Positions 36,882-47,793 are shown, numbered from the stretch's first letter. The stretch is DNA of 64,000 nt from Vibrio sp. Of7-15 (GCF_022347565.1 NZ_JAKRGH010000019.1:62001-126000), one strand, 5' to 3'. The notes: generated from the letters alone by a model not told the origin. A program made the numbers and translations.

Positions 36882-39080
36882 ATGAATAACAACCTATTAA
36901 AATCCCTGATTTTTCCACTTATCTTATTTATCTTGGTAGTTGTCAGCTTTGAGGTTTCACAAATTTTTGTCTCACAGGCTGATCGTGTTCATATCGTTTC
37001 TATCACCTCCGCCTTATTAGTCGCCGCTAGCCTCCGCTATGGCATAAAAGCACTTCCTAGTTTGATCTTAGGGCTAATGTATCACTATGCTTTTGTTACT
37101 GAGCGTGGCACTCAGGTCTCACTGGCCTTTTCTTTTGCTTACCCACTGCTGAGCTGCTTATTTGCGTATGGTTACAACTGGCTAATCCAGCGTTTACAAG
37201 CTCACGATTACACATTACGAGCCACCTATTACATCTCCGTCTTTGGTTTGGCTTACCCTATTACCACCACGTTATGCGGGATCTATTTAGCTCAATGGCT
37301 GAATTATCCCTTTATGAACAGCACGGAATTTTTTGCTTACTCAGTATTAGGAAGCTCGCTGTCTCAGCTATTACTTACTCCGCTGATTTTCTTGCTCATT
37401 GGTCGGTTCTCTAATCAAGATCAGCATGCCGATTTTTTTGAAGCCGACGAGGCAATGCGCAAAAAAAACACTCATTCCAGCTTATATTGGGGTTGGTTGA
37501 TCATGTGCTTGATAACGTTATCAATCGCATTTACGGCAAAAGAGCCTTTAATGATTAATGCATTATGTTTAATGCTGGTGCCCATCATTGGCTTAGGGGT
37601 GGGTAATTTTGGTTTCATTCAGCCATATTTGATCTCAACAGCAGTGAGCTTAATTTCCGCTCAAAGCGCCATTGCTAACTACAACCAAAACCTGTTGGAA
37701 GTAGATTCGTTTTATAGCTTAATTGCGATTCTCTTTGCCATCACCTCATTAATTTTATTGCTGTCAGCACAGGCTTTAAAAAACCATTTCTCAACTTTAA
37801 GCGCCATCAATAAAGAACGTATCGACGCTTTTACTAAACTGGCCAATATTGCGCAACTAAAACAAGATATTCCCGAAAAAGGCGAGTTTATTCTTACCTA
37901 TATCGATCTATCAGAAATGAGTAACCGACTAAACTCATTAGGCTTTGATGGCAAAGCTCAACTCATCAAACATTTATCTTATTTCGTGACCGAGTTTTCG
38001 AATGGCAAAAGTAAAGCGTACTTACCGCCTTTCTCGCAAGGTACATTGCATTTAAGCTCAGTGACCCCAGAGCTTAACCAAAACTTAAAACGGCTGTCAG
38101 CTAAGCTGTCTCAGTTTAAGTTTCAATGGCAACAAGAATCCTTTCATTTAATTGGTCATAAAATCGTATGTTGCTCATTAAATTCACAAGCGGATCTGGA
38201 TCAAGCACTGGCTACCTTATGTACCCCAAATAGCCACACCTGCCATGGCCATGACATTCACTGGGTATCTTGCCATGAAACCAGCCAAGCAAAGCTAAGT
38301 AAATTGAGCCAAATCCAGGCGGCATTCAAAGAAGATCAATTCACTCTTGTGTGCCAACCTTATTTAAATTTAGCGAGTGAACATGCCCCAACTTACTTTG
38401 AAGTGCTCGTGCGCTTGAAAGCGGATCTGCCGAATCAAGCCATTCTGACACCAGCTGAGTTTTTCCCCTTGATCACCGAATTTGGGTTGCAAATCGATCT
38501 CGATAAATGGGTGATCAAAAACACCTTCAAAACCTTACATGCCAATGTTATTTCTTGGGAAGACATTGGCCGATGCTCCATCAATTTAACCGCTCAAGCC
38601 CTCAATCACACCGATTTGGGCGAATTCATCCATTCTCTTGCTGATGAATTTCACATTCCTTTACATAAAGTGTGTTTCGAAATCACCGAAAGTGCTGCTC
38701 TGAGCAACGAAACCCAGGCCATAACGACCATTAATCAGCTTAGGGAACATGGCTGTGTGATTGCGCTAGATGACTTTGGCACGGGCTACGCGAGCTTTGA
38801 CTATCTGCGCCGCTTACCCATCGATATTCTAAAAATTGATGGTTCTTTTGTTCGTCACATCACTGACAACAAAGTTGATTACACTATCGTAAACACCATC
38901 AGCCAAGTCGCAATTGGCATGAACTTAACCACAGTTGCAGAGTTTGTTGAATCCCCGCAGCACATCAATATCCTGCGTGAATTGAACATTAATTACGCTC
39001 AAGGTTATGCGATTTCCAAACCAATTCCCCTCGCCGAACACTTGAAACAACAGTGTTGTGAGGAAAGCTGTACTTTCTGA
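36882..39080 (+). CDS. Membrane EAL-domain protein (MASE1-like sensor, degenerate GGDEF)
   Basis: 732 residues. The first 300 or so hold about eight hydrophobic spans resembling a MASE1 sensor. Next, about 310-455, comes a GGDEF-like region (DAFTKLANIAQLKQD) without a GGDEF active site. The C-terminal EAL domain (about 475-720) keeps EVLVR at 507-511 in place of EALxR, NLTAQAL, FEITESAA, DDFGTGYASFDYL with DD at 630-631, and LKIDGSFV. It should be a c-di-GMP phosphodiesterase whose GGDEF is regulatory or dead, but activity is inferred. It is divergent from cysG and stands alone. Confidence 0.9.
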   Translation: MNNNLLKSLIFPLILFILVVVSFEVSQIFVSQADRVHIVSITSALLVAASLRYGIKALPSLILGLMYHYAFVTERGTQVSLAFSFAYPLLSCLFAYGYNWLIQRLQAHDYTLRATYYISVFGLAYPITTTLCGIYLAQWLNYPFMNSTEFFAYSVLGSSLSQLLLTPLIFLLIGRFSNQDQHADFFEADEAMRKKNTHSSLYWGWLIMCLITLSIAFTAKEPLMINALCLMLVPIIGLGVGNFGFIQPYLISTAVSLISAQSAIANYNQNLLEVDSFYSLIAILFAITSLILLLSAQALKNHFSTLSAINKERIDAFTKLANIAQLKQDIPEKGEFILTYIDLSEMSNRLNSLGFDGKAQLIKHLSYFVTEFSNGKSKAYLPPFSQGTLHLSSVTPELNQNLKRLSAKLSQFKFQWQQESFHLIGHKIVCCSLNSQADLDQALATLCTPNSHTCHGHDIHWVSCHETSQAKLSKLSQIQAAFKEDQFTLVCQPYLNLASEHAPTYFEVLVRLKADLPNQAILTPAEFFPLITEFGLQIDLDKWVIKNTFKTLHANVISWEDIGRCSINLTAQALNHTDLGEFIHSLADEFHIPLHKVCFEITESAALSNETQAITTINQLREHGCVIALDDFGTGYASFDYLRRLPIDILKIDGSFVRHITDNKVDYTIVNTISQVAIGMNLTTVAEFVESPQHINILRELNINYAQGYAISKPIPLAEHLKQQCCEESCTF

Positions 39081-39198
39081 TAAAGCTAACAATAAAGTGA
39101 GAAGTAGTGCACAGTTATGGTGACGGTATAAATTACATTACGCCACTTTCTGATACCTTATGCAGGCTTTTCCCTTACCCCAATTCTTGGAGAACACT

Positions 39199-41160
39199 AT
39201 GAAACTGTCAGCTAAACCTCTATCGCTTGCGGTATTAGGCGGCTTACTTGCGCTTTCTGGCCCGGCTATGGCTGAAACTATCAAGCTACGTATTGTAGAA
39301 ACCACAGATATCCATACAAACCTAATGGATTACGATTACTACAAAGACAAAGCATCGCAAAAAATCGGTTTAGCACGTACCGCAACCTTAGTAAAACAAG
39401 CTCAAGCGGAAACGACGAACAGTGTATTAGTTGACAATGGTGACCTACTTCAAGGCAGCCCAATGGGCGATTACATGGCAGCAAAAGGCATTAAAGTAGG
39501 TGAAGTACACCCAGCCTATAAAGCCATGAACCAACTAAACTACGAAGTGGGTAACATTGGTAACCACGAATTTAACTACGGTTTAGACTTCTTAAAAGAA
39601 AGCATCAACGATGCAAACTTCCCCTACATCAGCGCAAACGTCTTTGATGCAAAAACGGGCGAACACTACTTCAAGCCATACATCATCAAAACCAATACCT
39701 TTAAAGATACGGATGGTAAAGAACACCAAATCAAAATCGGTTACATCGGTTTTGTACCACCACAAATCCTTATCTGGGATAAGAAAAATCTAGAAGGTAA
39801 AGTGGTTGCTAAAGACATTAAAGAAACCGCTGAAAAGTTAGTGCCTCAAATGAAAGCAGAAGGTGCTGACGTGATTGTGGCTATTCCACACTCAGGTGTA
39901 TCAACAGATCCACACAAACTGGGCGCTGAAAACTCAACCTACTACCTATCAGAAGTTGACGGCATCGATGCCATTGCTTTTGGTCACTCACATTCGGTAT
40001 TCCCAGGTAAAGGCTTTGATGGCTTACAAGGCGTAGATAACCAAAAAGGCACCATCAATGGCGTTGCTGCGGTTATGCCAGGTCGCTGGGGTAGCCATGT
40101 CGGTATTATGGATCTGACTCTTGAAAAAGAAGACGGTCAATGGGTTGTGACCAACGGCCAAAGTGAAGCACGCCCTATTTATGATAAGAAAAGCAAAAAA
40201 TCTCTCGCTGAAGCTGACGCTGGTATCGTAAAAGCACTGGAAGCGGATCACAAAGGCACACGTGATTTTGTTAACCAACCAATTGGGAAAGCAAGCGATG
40301 TAATGTACAGCTACCTTGCACTGGTACAGGATGATCCGACGGTTCAAATCGTTAACCTTGCCCAAAAAGATTACGTAGAACGCTTCATCCAAGGCGATCC
40401 AAACCTAGACGGTATTCCCGTTCTTTCTGCTGCGGCACCATTTAAAGCAGGCGGCCGTAAAAACGATCCAGCCAACTTTACTGAAGTAGAATCCGGTCAG
40501 CTCACATTCCGTAATGCAGCCGATCTTTACCTTTACCCAAATACTCTAGTTGCCCTAAAAGTAACGGGTAAAGAAGTAAAAGAGTGGCTGGAGTGTTCTG
40601 CGGGTCAATTTAAGCAAGTGGACGTAAACAGCACAGCACCTCAGCAACTGATCGACTGGGACGGTTTCCGTACTTACAACTTTGATGTCATGGACGGTGT
40701 TGAGTACCAAATCGATGTAACACAGCCAGCAAAATACGATGGCAGTTGTAAAGTCGCTAACGCAAATGCAGAGCGTGTGGTGAACCTAACCTTCCAAGGT
40801 AAACCACTGGACATGAAACAAGATTTCATCATTGCCACCAATAACTACCGCGCTTACAGTGCGAAGTTTGCGGGTACCGGTGCTGAATTCATCGCGTTTG
40901 CAGCGCCAGATGAAAACCGCAGCGTATTGGCCAATTACATTACTCGTGTAAGTAAAGAAAAAGGCCAAGTGATCCCAAGTGCTGACAACAACTGGTCTTT
41001 TGCGCCAATTAAGAGCAACAAAGCACTGGATATCCGCTTTGAAACATCACCAACAGACAAAGCGGCTCAATTCATCAAAGACAAAGGTCAATACCCAATG
41101 GAGCGTGTTGATACTGATGAAATTGGCTTTGGTGTTTACCGCATTAACCTAACTAAGTAA
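39199..41160 (+). CDS. cpdB: 2',3'-cyclic-nucleotide 2'-phosphodiesterase/3'-nucleotidase CpdB
   Basis: Periplasmic enzyme that turns extracellular cyclic nucleotides and 3'-nucleotides into nucleosides. 653 residues, near the E. coli length. Signal peptide ends at GPAMA (about 25). Metallophosphatase motifs: [30 protein letters not shown] and [11 protein letters not shown]. The C-terminal half is the 5'-nucleotidase domain, with [10 protein letters not shown] and the ending [12 protein letters not shown] start at ATG 39199 with GGAGAAC upstream; the frame is open to 39160. A strong terminator follows. Confidence 0.96.
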   Translation: MKLSAKPLSLAVLGGLLALSGPAMAETIKLRIVETTDIHTNLMDYDYYKDKASQKIGLARTATLVKQAQAETTNSVLVDNGDLLQGSPMGDYMAAKGIKVGEVHPAYKAMNQLNYEVGNIGNHEFNYGLDFLKESINDANFPYISANVFDAKTGEHYFKPYIIKTNTFKDTDGKEHQIKIGYIGFVPPQILIWDKKNLEGKVVAKDIKETAEKLVPQMKAEGADVIVAIPHSGVSTDPHKLGAENSTYYLSEVDGIDAIAFGHSHSVFPGKGFDGLQGVDNQKGTINGVAAVMPGRWGSHVGIMDLTLEKEDGQWVVTNGQSEARPIYDKKSKKSLAEADAGIVKALEADHKGTRDFVNQPIGKASDVMYSYLALVQDDPTVQIVNLAQKDYVERFIQGDPNLDGIPVLSAAAPFKAGGRKNDPANFTEVESGQLTFRNAADLYLYPNTLVALKVTGKEVKEWLECSAGQFKQVDVNSTAPQQLIDWDGFRTYNFDVMDGVEYQIDVTQPAKYDGSCKVANANAERVVNLTFQGKPLDMKQDFIIATNNYRAYSAKFAGTGAEFIAFAAPDENRSVLANYITRVSKEKGQVIPSADNNWSFAPIKSNKALDIRFETSPTDKAAQFIKDKGQYPMERVDTDEIGFGVYRINLTK

Positions 41161-41195
41161 TGCTCTGCTAAGTTAATCGTGGATTAAGAAAAATG

Positions 41196-41226
41196 ATACC
41201 GCGGCTTCGGCTGCGGTATTTTTTTA
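41196..41226 (+). terminator. Intrinsic terminator of cpdB
   Basis: ATACCGCGGC-TTCG-GCTGCGGTAT, a 10-bp stem including one G-T pair, closed by a UUCG tetraloop, then TTTTTT. Confidence 0.92.
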
Positions 41227-41275
41227 ACTCAAAATCGGCTGTAATACCCTTATCACCCAGTAGCAGCCCATTATC

Positions 41276-41836
41276 ATGAAACAGACTTTTATTGAATTTC
41301 TACAGCAATACACCTCTGCCGAGGACGCCGAACACATCGCCGCTCAAGCAGATATCATCGATCTACCAACACGTCATGTTTTAATCCATCAAGGTGACAT
41401 GGCTGAACATATGTACTTCGTCGTGGATGGCCTATGCCATGCGTGTTACCTTACCCCAGAAGGAAAACAATTTAGTAAAGAGTTCTACTGGGAAAAGGAT
41501 TGCATCATTGGATTTGAAGGACTGGTTAAGCAGCAGCCCTCCCCGTATTTATTAGAATCTTTAACCCCAACCATACTACTCAGCTTACCGATTACTCTGC
41601 TCCAACAATGGCGTGAAGAACAGCACCCTCTGTACTTTCAGTTATTAGAAACTCAATTGATGTACAAAGAAAACAAAGAACGCTTCATGTTGCTACATTC
41701 ACCTGAAGAACGTTACCAACTGTTTTGCCAAAGCTTTCCAGATCTAGAAACGCGCTTAGCCGATTATCAAATTGCGTCATATCTTGGCATTACTTCCATT
41801 AGCCTCAGCAGAATCAAAAAACGCTTAGAGGATTAA
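41276..41836 (+). CDS. Crp/Fnr family transcriptional regulator
   Basis: 186 residues, short for the family. The N-terminal cyclic-nucleotide-binding type domain spans about 20-115 (LIHQGDMAEHMYFVVDGLCHACYLTPEGKQ). The C terminus YQIASYLGITSISLSRIKKRL is a helix-turn-helix recognition unit of Crp/Fnr type. There is no Fe-S cysteine cluster at the N terminus, so it is not FNR itself. Its effector is unknown. It is followed 72 bases later by elaA. Confidence 0.85.
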   Translation: MKQTFIEFLQQYTSAEDAEHIAAQADIIDLPTRHVLIHQGDMAEHMYFVVDGLCHACYLTPEGKQFSKEFYWEKDCIIGFEGLVKQQPSPYLLESLTPTILLSLPITLLQQWREEQHPLYFQLLETQLMYKENKERFMLLHSPEERYQLFCQSFPDLETRLADYQIASYLGITSISLSRIKKRLED

Positions 41837-41908
41837 CAATAGTTAAGGTGATCGGCTCAAGAAATAGGTACGGTATCTGTTCACTATAAAACGTAAACAG
41901 GAACCGTC

Positions 41909-42364
41909 ATGAATTGGATTTGTCTTCCCTTCCACCAGCTCAGCACCGATCAACTGTACGAGGTCTTAAAACTGAGAGTCGATGTGTTTGTGGTTGAACA
42001 AACATGCCCGTACCCCGAGCTCGACGAAAAAGACAGAGCCGATGGCGTTTATCACCTACTCGGCTATCAAGATGGCCACTTAATCGCCTGCGCACGTTTA
42101 CTGCCAGCAGGTATCAGCTACGACAACGTCAGTATCGGTCGTGTTGCCACGGCACATTCTGCTCGTGGCAATGGTCAAGGCCACCAACTGTTAACCACAG
42201 CTCTTGAGTATTGCCAACAATTTTGGCCTAACCAAACCATCGAGATTGGAGCACAAGAACACCTACAAAATTTTTATGGCCAACATGGTTTTACCACTAC
42301 GTCGGCAATGTACTTGGAAGACGACATCCCTCATGTTGATATGAAGCTCATTAAAAAACCATGA
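41909..42364 (+). CDS. elaA: GNAT family N-acetyltransferase ElaA
   Basis: 151 residues, ElaA type. Starts with FHQLSTDQLYEVLKLRVDVFVVEQTCPYPELDEKD, the family's N-terminal hallmark. The acetyl-CoA loop is IGRVATAHSARGNGQGHQLL (about 75-94), with the usual R/Q-x-x-G-x-G/A spacing. Substrate unknown. It ends with an ATGA overlap on the DMT transporter, so the two are co-translated. Confidence 0.9.
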   Translation: MNWICLPFHQLSTDQLYEVLKLRVDVFVVEQTCPYPELDEKDRADGVYHLLGYQDGHLIACARLLPAGISYDNVSIGRVATAHSARGNGQGHQLLTTALEYCQQFWPNQTIEIGAQEHLQNFYGQHGFTTTSAMYLEDDIPHVDMKLIKKP

Positions 42365-43239
42365 GAAACTTATCGGCTATCAGCTTGGCTCTTCTCTTTT
42401 TAGTGGCGGGGAATTTATCGGCTTCATTATCTGATGTAGCCGTAAAACTCTTAAATGGTGGTATTTCAGCGTTTCAATACATGTTTGTGCGCCAACTGTT
42501 CTGCGTAATGATTATGCTGCCATTTTGGCTACGGGCTTCTTCCTCACAAAGGCAACTCGGCTGCTACAAGATCCCATTAGCACGCGCTCACCTTGTTTTG
42601 GCAGGCAGCGGGTTTGTCATGATGGCATTAACCCATTTGCCACTCGCCACAGCCAATGCAATTTTTTACGCTGCACCTCTATTGATGCTACCGCTCTCAT
42701 TCTGGATATTAAAAGAGAAACCCGCCTTAACCAAAGTCATTGCCACGGCTATCGGTTTTGCTGGTGTGCTTATCGTACTTCGACCCTCCCAATTCCACTG
42801 GGCAGCCCTGTTTGCGTTAGGTTGCGCCTTCACGTTGGCCATGTATAACGTGTTGGTCAAGAAACTCCCTTCGGAACAGCCAGTGACCATCACCTTATTT
42901 TGGACTGGTGTGTTGTCTCTGCCAATGTCTGGTCTATTGGCGTTCAGTTTTTGGCAACCTATCAGCGTAACGGAAATAGGATTGATTGCTGCTAGCGCCA
43001 TTTTTACTTTGGGTTATCACGGCAGTGCTGTGGCCGCGTATAAACGGGCTCACACGTCACAAATTGCTTTGGCGGAATACTCAGGGCTCATTTTTGTAAC
43101 CCTATTTGGTGTCATGTGGTTTGATGAAGTACCCGATGGGTTAACCGTAATAGGTATACTCTTGATTATAATTCCAATGATGCCAATTCGTTGGCTCAAG
43201 CACAAAGCGAGTAAAAAGCTTATCAAGGTAACCAACTAA
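42361..43239 (+). CDS. DMT-superfamily (EamA) transporter
   Basis: 292 residues, about ten hydrophobic spans arranged as two EamA repeats. The first repeat contains MMALTHLPLATANAIFYAAPLLMLPLSFWILKEK; the second ends EYSGLIFVTLFGVMWFDEVPDG. These are the typical substrate-channel segments. Substrate unknown; the family exports metabolites. The ATG overlaps the elaA stop by 4 bases. A hairpin at the stop codon separates it from the convergent ytfB. Confidence 0.9.
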   Translation: MRNLSAISLALLFLVAGNLSASLSDVAVKLLNGGISAFQYMFVRQLFCVMIMLPFWLRASSSQRQLGCYKIPLARAHLVLAGSGFVMMALTHLPLATANAIFYAAPLLMLPLSFWILKEKPALTKVIATAIGFAGVLIVLRPSQFHWAALFALGCAFTLAMYNVLVKKLPSEQPVTITLFWTGVLSLPMSGLLAFSFWQPISVTEIGLIAASAIFTLGYHGSAVAAYKRAHTSQIALAEYSGLIFVTLFGVMWFDEVPDGLTVIGILLIIIPMMPIRWLKHKASKKLIKVTN

Positions 43240-43264
43240 CGGCCAAGCAGAGTGCCGTTAGTTG
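43233..43264. terminator. Bidirectional hairpin between the DMT transporter gene and ytfB
   Basis: CAACTAACGGC / GCCGTTAGTTG, an 11-bp perfect stem with a 10-base loop, spanning the plus-strand stop codon. T-tracts on both sides are weak, so termination strength is uncertain. Confidence 0.55.
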
Positions 43265-43275
43265 CACGTGTTTAT

Positions 43276-43857
43276 CTATCGACTGCGGCCAAAGCTGCCA
43301 TCAGACAAGCGTAAAAACATCACCGAACTGTCTTCTTTTTCTAATTGCAACATATCCAGTTCACCAGATTTATTCAGTTTATAACGCAGCAATTGTCCTT
43401 TTTTGATATTACTTAATGGTTTACCCACCCCTTCTACGGCAGCTAACGCATACAGATCAGACATGGGTAATTTATTAGCCCGAAATACATTCGATAAGGT
43501 GTCTCCGCCTTTCACTTCATATTCACGCCAGCTATTGGCACTCGGCGGATCATCATTTTCGTTTGCGACTTGGATCCGCTGCTCACTCAAACCGCGTGTG
43601 TTAAGTTCTACACCACGTCGCTCAGTAGAGGTGACTGACGCAGCAGGATCTTCTATCGATTCACTCACAGGCCATAAAAGCAATACCACCATCAAAGGAG
43701 CTAATACCGTTAACGCTTTACGGTGGAAATTAGGCAATGAGTTCCAATGTTCAACCACCAGTGACCATTTTTGCTTCATCATGATGAGCAATTGTTCTGA
43801 ATTAAGAGTGAATTTTGGCATGCTAGAAGATGGCTTTTTTCTTTTTCTGCGATTCAT
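43276..43857 (-). CDS. ytfB: OapA/LysM-like domain protein YtfB
   Basis: 193 residues. Basic N terminus (NRRKRKK), then one membrane span (ALTVLAPLMVVLLLWP, about 47-62), a periplasmic linker and a C-terminal OapA/LysM-like domain with YEVKGGDTLSNVFRANKLPMSDLYAL and LRYKLNKSG. In E. coli YtfB is a peptidoglycan-binding cell division-associated protein next to fklB, the same neighbour as here, and that supports the name. The start is ATG 43857 (an in-frame TTG is 6 bases further up). Divergent from fklB. Confidence 0.88.
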   Translation of the reverse strand: MNRRKRKKPSSSMPKFTLNSEQLLIMMKQKWSLVVEHWNSLPNFHRKALTVLAPLMVVLLLWPVSESIEDPAASVTSTERRGVELNTRGLSEQRIQVANENDDPPSANSWREYEVKGGDTLSNVFRANKLPMSDLYALAAVEGVGKPLSNIKKGQLLRYKLNKSGELDMLQLEKEDSSVMFLRLSDGSFGRSR

Positions 43858-43989
43858 TACCAACCCTTTCCAATGAAGTTACGTGTTTCTGCTCCGATAT
43901 TAGACGATACACTGTAGCAAAAGTTTACCGCAATAGGGGAGAACTGTTATCCTTCTCGCTTTATTGGTACATCAAATAAGAGAGACACA

Positions 43990-44610
43990 ATGTCTGACGT
44001 TAAATTAGAGACTGTAGAGCAAAAAGCAAGCTACGGCATCGGCCTTCAAATGGGTCAACAACTAGCACAAAGTGGCCTAGAAGGTCTAAACGTTGCTGCT
44101 ATCGCTAAAGGTATCGCAACTTCTCTAACTGGCGACATGCCAGAGCTAGAAGTTGACGAGATCAACAACGCACTTCAAGCAATCCACACTCGTGCAGAAG
44201 AAGCACGTGCTGAAGCGTCTAAAGCAGCAGCAGCAGAAGGCGAAGCATTCCTTGCTGACAACGCTCTTCGTCCAGAAGTAACTGTTCTTGAGTCTGGTCT
44301 TCAATACGAAGTACTAACTGAAGGTACTGGTGAAATCCCAACTGCAGACAAAACTGTACGTGTTCACTACCACGGTCAACTAACTGACGGTACTGTTTTC
44401 GACAGTTCTGTATCTCGCGGTCAACCAGCTGAGTTCCCTGTAACTGGCGTAATCAAAGGTTGGGTTGAAGCTCTACAACTAATGCCTGTTGGTTCTAAGT
44501 GGAAGCTAGCTATCCCACAAGATCTTGCATACGGTGAGCGTGGCGCGGGTGCAGCTATCCCTCCATACGCAGCACTAGTATTCGAAGTTGAACTACTAGA
44601 AATCCTATAA
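43990..44610 (+). CDS. fklB: FKBP-type peptidyl-prolyl cis-trans isomerase FklB
   Basis: 206 residues, the E. coli FklB length. An N-terminal helical dimerisation domain (about 1-85, [16 protein letters not shown]) is followed by the FKBP domain: [22 protein letters not shown]-type [31 protein letters not shown] and the FEVELLEIL ending. It catalyses proline isomerisation in the cytoplasm or periplasm. No signal peptide, so cytoplasmic by appearance. The codon use is very regular, as in highly expressed genes. A strong terminator follows. Confidence 0.95.
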   Translation: MSDVKLETVEQKASYGIGLQMGQQLAQSGLEGLNVAAIAKGIATSLTGDMPELEVDEINNALQAIHTRAEEARAEASKAAAAEGEAFLADNALRPEVTVLESGLQYEVLTEGTGEIPTADKTVRVHYHGQLTDGTVFDSSVSRGQPAEFPVTGVIKGWVEALQLMPVGSKWKLAIPQDLAYGERGAGAAIPPYAALVFEVELLEIL

Positions 44611-44640
44611 TTCGCCTTTCGCGTTTTTAAGATAAATACA

Positions 44641-44667
44641 AGCGATACTCCGGTATCGCTTTTTTTA
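44641..44667 (+). terminator. Intrinsic terminator of fklB
   Basis: AGCGATAC-TCCG-GTATCGCT, an 8-bp stem with a 4-base loop, then TTTTTTT. Confidence 0.92.
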
Positions 44668-44731
44668 TAGCCAAAAAAGGCATATAACTAATAGGTAACG
44701 TTATGACAACAATATTTTAAAGGATGTCCCC

Positions 44732-45244
44732 ATGAAAAAAGCGATTCTGTTTGCCGGAGCTACTACCCTTTTTCTTTCTAGCCTTTCTCCTGCCCACGCT
44801 TTTGGTTTACCAAGCCTCACTGATGATAAATCCGATACTGGTAAAACCTTATCTTCGTTAACCGCTATTGCCACAGAAGCTAGCTCCGATTCGTCTCTCG
44901 ATTCAAACGCTCTTGTCGGTGCCTTAACCGATAAACTCGGAGTCTCCACCGATCAAGCCGCAGGAGGTGCGGGTGCCCTACTGTCCTTAGCAGGCGGAGC
45001 CCTTTCTAAACCAGAAAGCAAAGAACTGGGCAATTTGATCCCTGGAATGGATAGTCTGACAGGGGCAATTCCAGGTGGGCTTGGCAGTATGATCAGTAAC
45101 ATGGATGGGGTGAATAAAGTTTTTTCAGCATTAGGCTTAGATCCAGCGTTGATCGGCCAATTTGCACCAATCATCATGCAGTATTTAGGATCTCAAGACG
45201 CAAGTTCAGGCTTAATGGGCTCACTGGGTAAATTATGGAGCTAA
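44732..45244 (+). CDS. DUF2780 family protein (VcgC/VcgE-like)
   Basis: 170 residues with a signal peptide ending at PAHA (about 23). The mature protein is glycine- and leucine-rich: LGVSTDQAAGGAGALLSLA is the core of the DUF2780 family, a pattern of short helices like SAP/YidB-type proteins, and the C terminus repeats LGLDPALIGQFAPIIMQYLGS. I recognise the family but not its function; proteins with this core are exported. AAGGATG is 6 bases before the ATG. It stands alone with a strong terminator, convergent with cysH. Confidence 0.85.
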   Translation: MKKAILFAGATTLFLSSLSPAHAFGLPSLTDDKSDTGKTLSSLTAIATEASSDSSLDSNALVGALTDKLGVSTDQAAGGAGALLSLAGGALSKPESKELGNLIPGMDSLTGAIPGGLGSMISNMDGVNKVFSALGLDPALIGQFAPIIMQYLGSQDASSGLMGSLGKLWS

Positions 45245-45263
45245 CAGTCCACCATAAACAAAT

Positions 45264-45290
45264 AAAAAAGGCGCATTCCGCGCCTTTTTT
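45264..45290. terminator. Bidirectional terminator between the DUF2780 gene and cysH
   Basis: AAAAAAGGCGC-ATTCC-GCGCCTTTTTT, an 11-bp stem with a 5-base loop and T-runs on both strands. Confidence 0.93.
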
Positions 45291-45311
45291 ATTTCCTGAA
45301 TTTACATGAGA

Positions 45312-46085
45312 TTAGATCCCAGAACCATCGGTTTCAGTGTCGTCTTCATGTAAGCCACATTCGCGTTTTAAGCCAAAGAAGCGTGTCTGTTCTTCTGTCA
45401 TACCCGGCTCCCATTTCTGAGTCGTATGCGTATCACCAACAGACAAATACCCTTCGTCCCATAATGGGTGGTAAGGCAGGTTATTCTCTTTCAAGTAATA
45501 ATGGACATCCTTATTCGTCCAATCGATCACTGGTAAAAATTTGAACACCCCATTTTGCACACTTAATACCGGTAACGTAGCACGAGACCCCGACTGCTCT
45601 CGACGTAAACCTGAAAACCAAGTTCCCACTTGCAGTTCATCTAAGGCACGGCGCATAGGTTCAACTTTGTTGATGCGATTGTATTTTTCAATCCCTTCAA
45701 CACCTTGATCCCACAATTTTCCATAACGAGCTTCTTGCCATACTGGGCTTTCTGTCGCACGAAATACCTGCAAATTAAGCGTTAATTTTTCACTTAATTC
45801 ATCAATGAAGCGGTAGGTTTCAGGAAACAAATAACCTGTATCGGTCAAAATCACCGGGGTATTCGCACGAACTTGCGTCACTAAGTGCAACATCACCGCA
45901 GCTTGAATACCAAAACTGGATGAAACTGCATGTTCCCCTTCTAAATTTTCTAAAGCCCAAGCCACACGCTCTTGAGCCGTCAGTTTTTCAAGTTCTGCAT
46001 TGATTTCTGCAAGCTGAAGCGTTTGCTCCACTTTAGTTAAAGCCAACAACTCCGATAGCTTTGGGATAGAAGAAAATTTAGGCAT
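45312..46085 (-). CDS. cysH: Phosphoadenosine phosphosulfate reductase CysH
   Basis: Reduces PAPS to sulfite with thioredoxin. 257 residues. It has the PAPS-binding N-type PP-loop [15 protein letters not shown] (about 56-70), the middle [23 protein letters not shown]-type [12 protein letters not shown], and the C-terminal catalytic Cys in [10 protein letters not shown]. There is no pair of Fe-S CC motifs, so it is a PAPS rather than APS reductase. Its ATG overlaps the cysI stop by 8 bases. Last gene of cysJ-cysI-cysH. Confidence 0.96.
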   Translation of the reverse strand: MPKFSSIPKLSELLALTKVEQTLQLAEINAELEKLTAQERVAWALENLEGEHAVSSSFGIQAAVMLHLVTQVRANTPVILTDTGYLFPETYRFIDELSEKLTLNLQVFRATESPVWQEARYGKLWDQGVEGIEKYNRINKVEPMRRALDELQVGTWFSGLRREQSGSRATLPVLSVQNGVFKFLPVIDWTNKDVHYYLKENNLPYHPLWDEGYLSVGDTHTTQKWEPGMTEEQTRFFGLKRECGLHEDDTETDGSGI

Positions 46086-47793
46086 GAAAATCCCTCATCG
46101 ACACAACAATTTCATCAACGATCCCAGCACGAATAGTGAAGTCGCCAAAGCACTCCCCTTCTTCACGCTCCTTCGCCCAACGGCCGACTAATTCATCAAT
46201 TTCCGCTAGGATTTGGCGATCAGTAATGTTTTCTTTATACATCTTCGGAATACGAGTACCGCTGCGGTTACCACCAAGGTGCAAGTTATAACGGCCCGGC
46301 GCTTTACCTACTAAACCAATTTCCGCTAATAAAGCACGACCACAACCATTCGGGCATCCTGTTACACGTAAGATGATATTATCGTCTTCTGGAAGCCCAT
46401 GCTTTTTCAGCACACCTTCGACCTCAGTGACGAACTCAGGTAGGAAACGTTCAGCTTCAGCCATTGCCAATGGACAGGTTGGGAAAGCCACACACGCCAT
46501 CGAGTTCTTACGTTGCTCACTGACGCTGTCATCCACCAAACCATGCTCACGAGCAATTTTCTCAATCAGATCTTTTTGATCCGCAGGCACACCTGCCACA
46601 ATCAAATTCTGATTTGCTGTCATGCGAAAATCCCCTTTATGTACCTTCGCAATTTCAGCCACACCAGTTTTTAACGGCTTACCCGGGAAGTCCAATAACC
46701 GCCCGTTTTCAATGAACAAGGCTAAATGGTGTTTACCATCAATGCCATCCGTCCAGCCAATGCGATCGCCGCGACCAGTGAACTCGTAAGGACGGCTTTC
46801 TTCAAACTTCACACCCGCACGCTTTTCAACTTCCGCTTTAAAGACATCACTGCCAACACGATCTAAGGTGTATTTCGTTTTGGCATTTTTACGGTTAGAA
46901 CGGTTACCCCAATCACGCTGAGTCGTCACCACAGCCGCAGCTACGTCGAGTGTTTTCGCTAATGGTACAAAACCAAAATCATCCGCACGACGGGCATACG
47001 TTGACGTATCACCGTGAGTAGTCGCCAAACCACCACCAACTAAGACGTTAAAGCCAACTAATTTTCCATCTTGGGCGATAGCAACAAAGTTAAGATCGTT
47101 GGCATGCACATCTACGTCATTTTGCGGTGGGATCACAACCGTCGTTTTGAATTTACGAGGCAGATAGTTACTGCCTAAAATAGGCTCTTCATCGGTACCT
47201 TCGACTTTTTCACCATCTAACCAAATTTCTGCATAAGCGCGCGTTTTCGGTAGCAGATGCTCACTGATCTTGGCTGCCCATTCATACGCTTCTTGGTGAA
47301 GTTCGGACTCGACTGGGTTTGTTGTACATAACACGTTTCGGTTTACATCACCCGCTGTCGCAATAGAGTCAATACCAATCTTATTCAGGGTTTGGTGCAT
47401 CAATTTGATGTTTGGCTTTAATACCCCATGGAACTGAAACGTTTGTCGCGTTGTTAAACGTAGACTGCCATAAGAGGTATGCTCTTCCGCAAATTTATCG
47501 ATCGCTAACCATTGCTTCGGGCTGATGATCCCTCCCGGCATACGTGCACGTAACATCACGTTATGCAACGGCTCTAATTTTTGCTTGGCACGCTCAGCAC
47601 GAATATCACGATCATCTTGCTGATACATGCCATGGAAACGGATCAATTGGAAATTATCCGCAGTAAACCCACCAGTGATGCGATCTTGTAGGTTTTCAGT
47701 AATGGTGCCACGTAAAGCATTACTTTCGCGTTTCAAACGCTCGTTATCTGATAGTGGCCCTAGCACTTGGCCTAACACTTCTTGCTTGCTCAT
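46078..47793 (-). CDS. cysI: Sulfite reductase [NADPH] hemoprotein beta subunit CysI
   Basis: Siroheme/4Fe-4S subunit that reduces sulfite to sulfide. 571 residues. Cluster ligands are in [17 protein letters not shown] and [16 protein letters not shown], spaced as in the family. The siroheme-binding segment is in the first half, with [16 protein letters not shown] and the basic [13 protein letters not shown]. The start ATG overlaps the cysJ stop by a single base. It needs siroheme from CysG, encoded near 35-36 kb. Confidence 0.96.
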   Translation of the reverse strand: MSKQEVLGQVLGPLSDNERLKRESNALRGTITENLQDRITGGFTADNFQLIRFHGMYQQDDRDIRAERAKQKLEPLHNVMLRARMPGGIISPKQWLAIDKFAEEHTSYGSLRLTTRQTFQFHGVLKPNIKLMHQTLNKIGIDSIATAGDVNRNVLCTTNPVESELHQEAYEWAAKISEHLLPKTRAYAEIWLDGEKVEGTDEEPILGSNYLPRKFKTTVVIPPQNDVDVHANDLNFVAIAQDGKLVGFNVLVGGGLATTHGDTSTYARRADDFGFVPLAKTLDVAAAVVTTQRDWGNRSNRKNAKTKYTLDRVGSDVFKAEVEKRAGVKFEESRPYEFTGRGDRIGWTDGIDGKHHLALFIENGRLLDFPGKPLKTGVAEIAKVHKGDFRMTANQNLIVAGVPADQKDLIEKIAREHGLVDDSVSEQRKNSMACVAFPTCPLAMAEAERFLPEFVTEVEGVLKKHGLPEDDNIILRVTGCPNGCGRALLAEIGLVGKAPGRYNLHLGGNRSGTRIPKMYKENITDRQILAEIDELVGRWAKEREEGECFGDFTIRAGIVDEIVVSMRDFHA

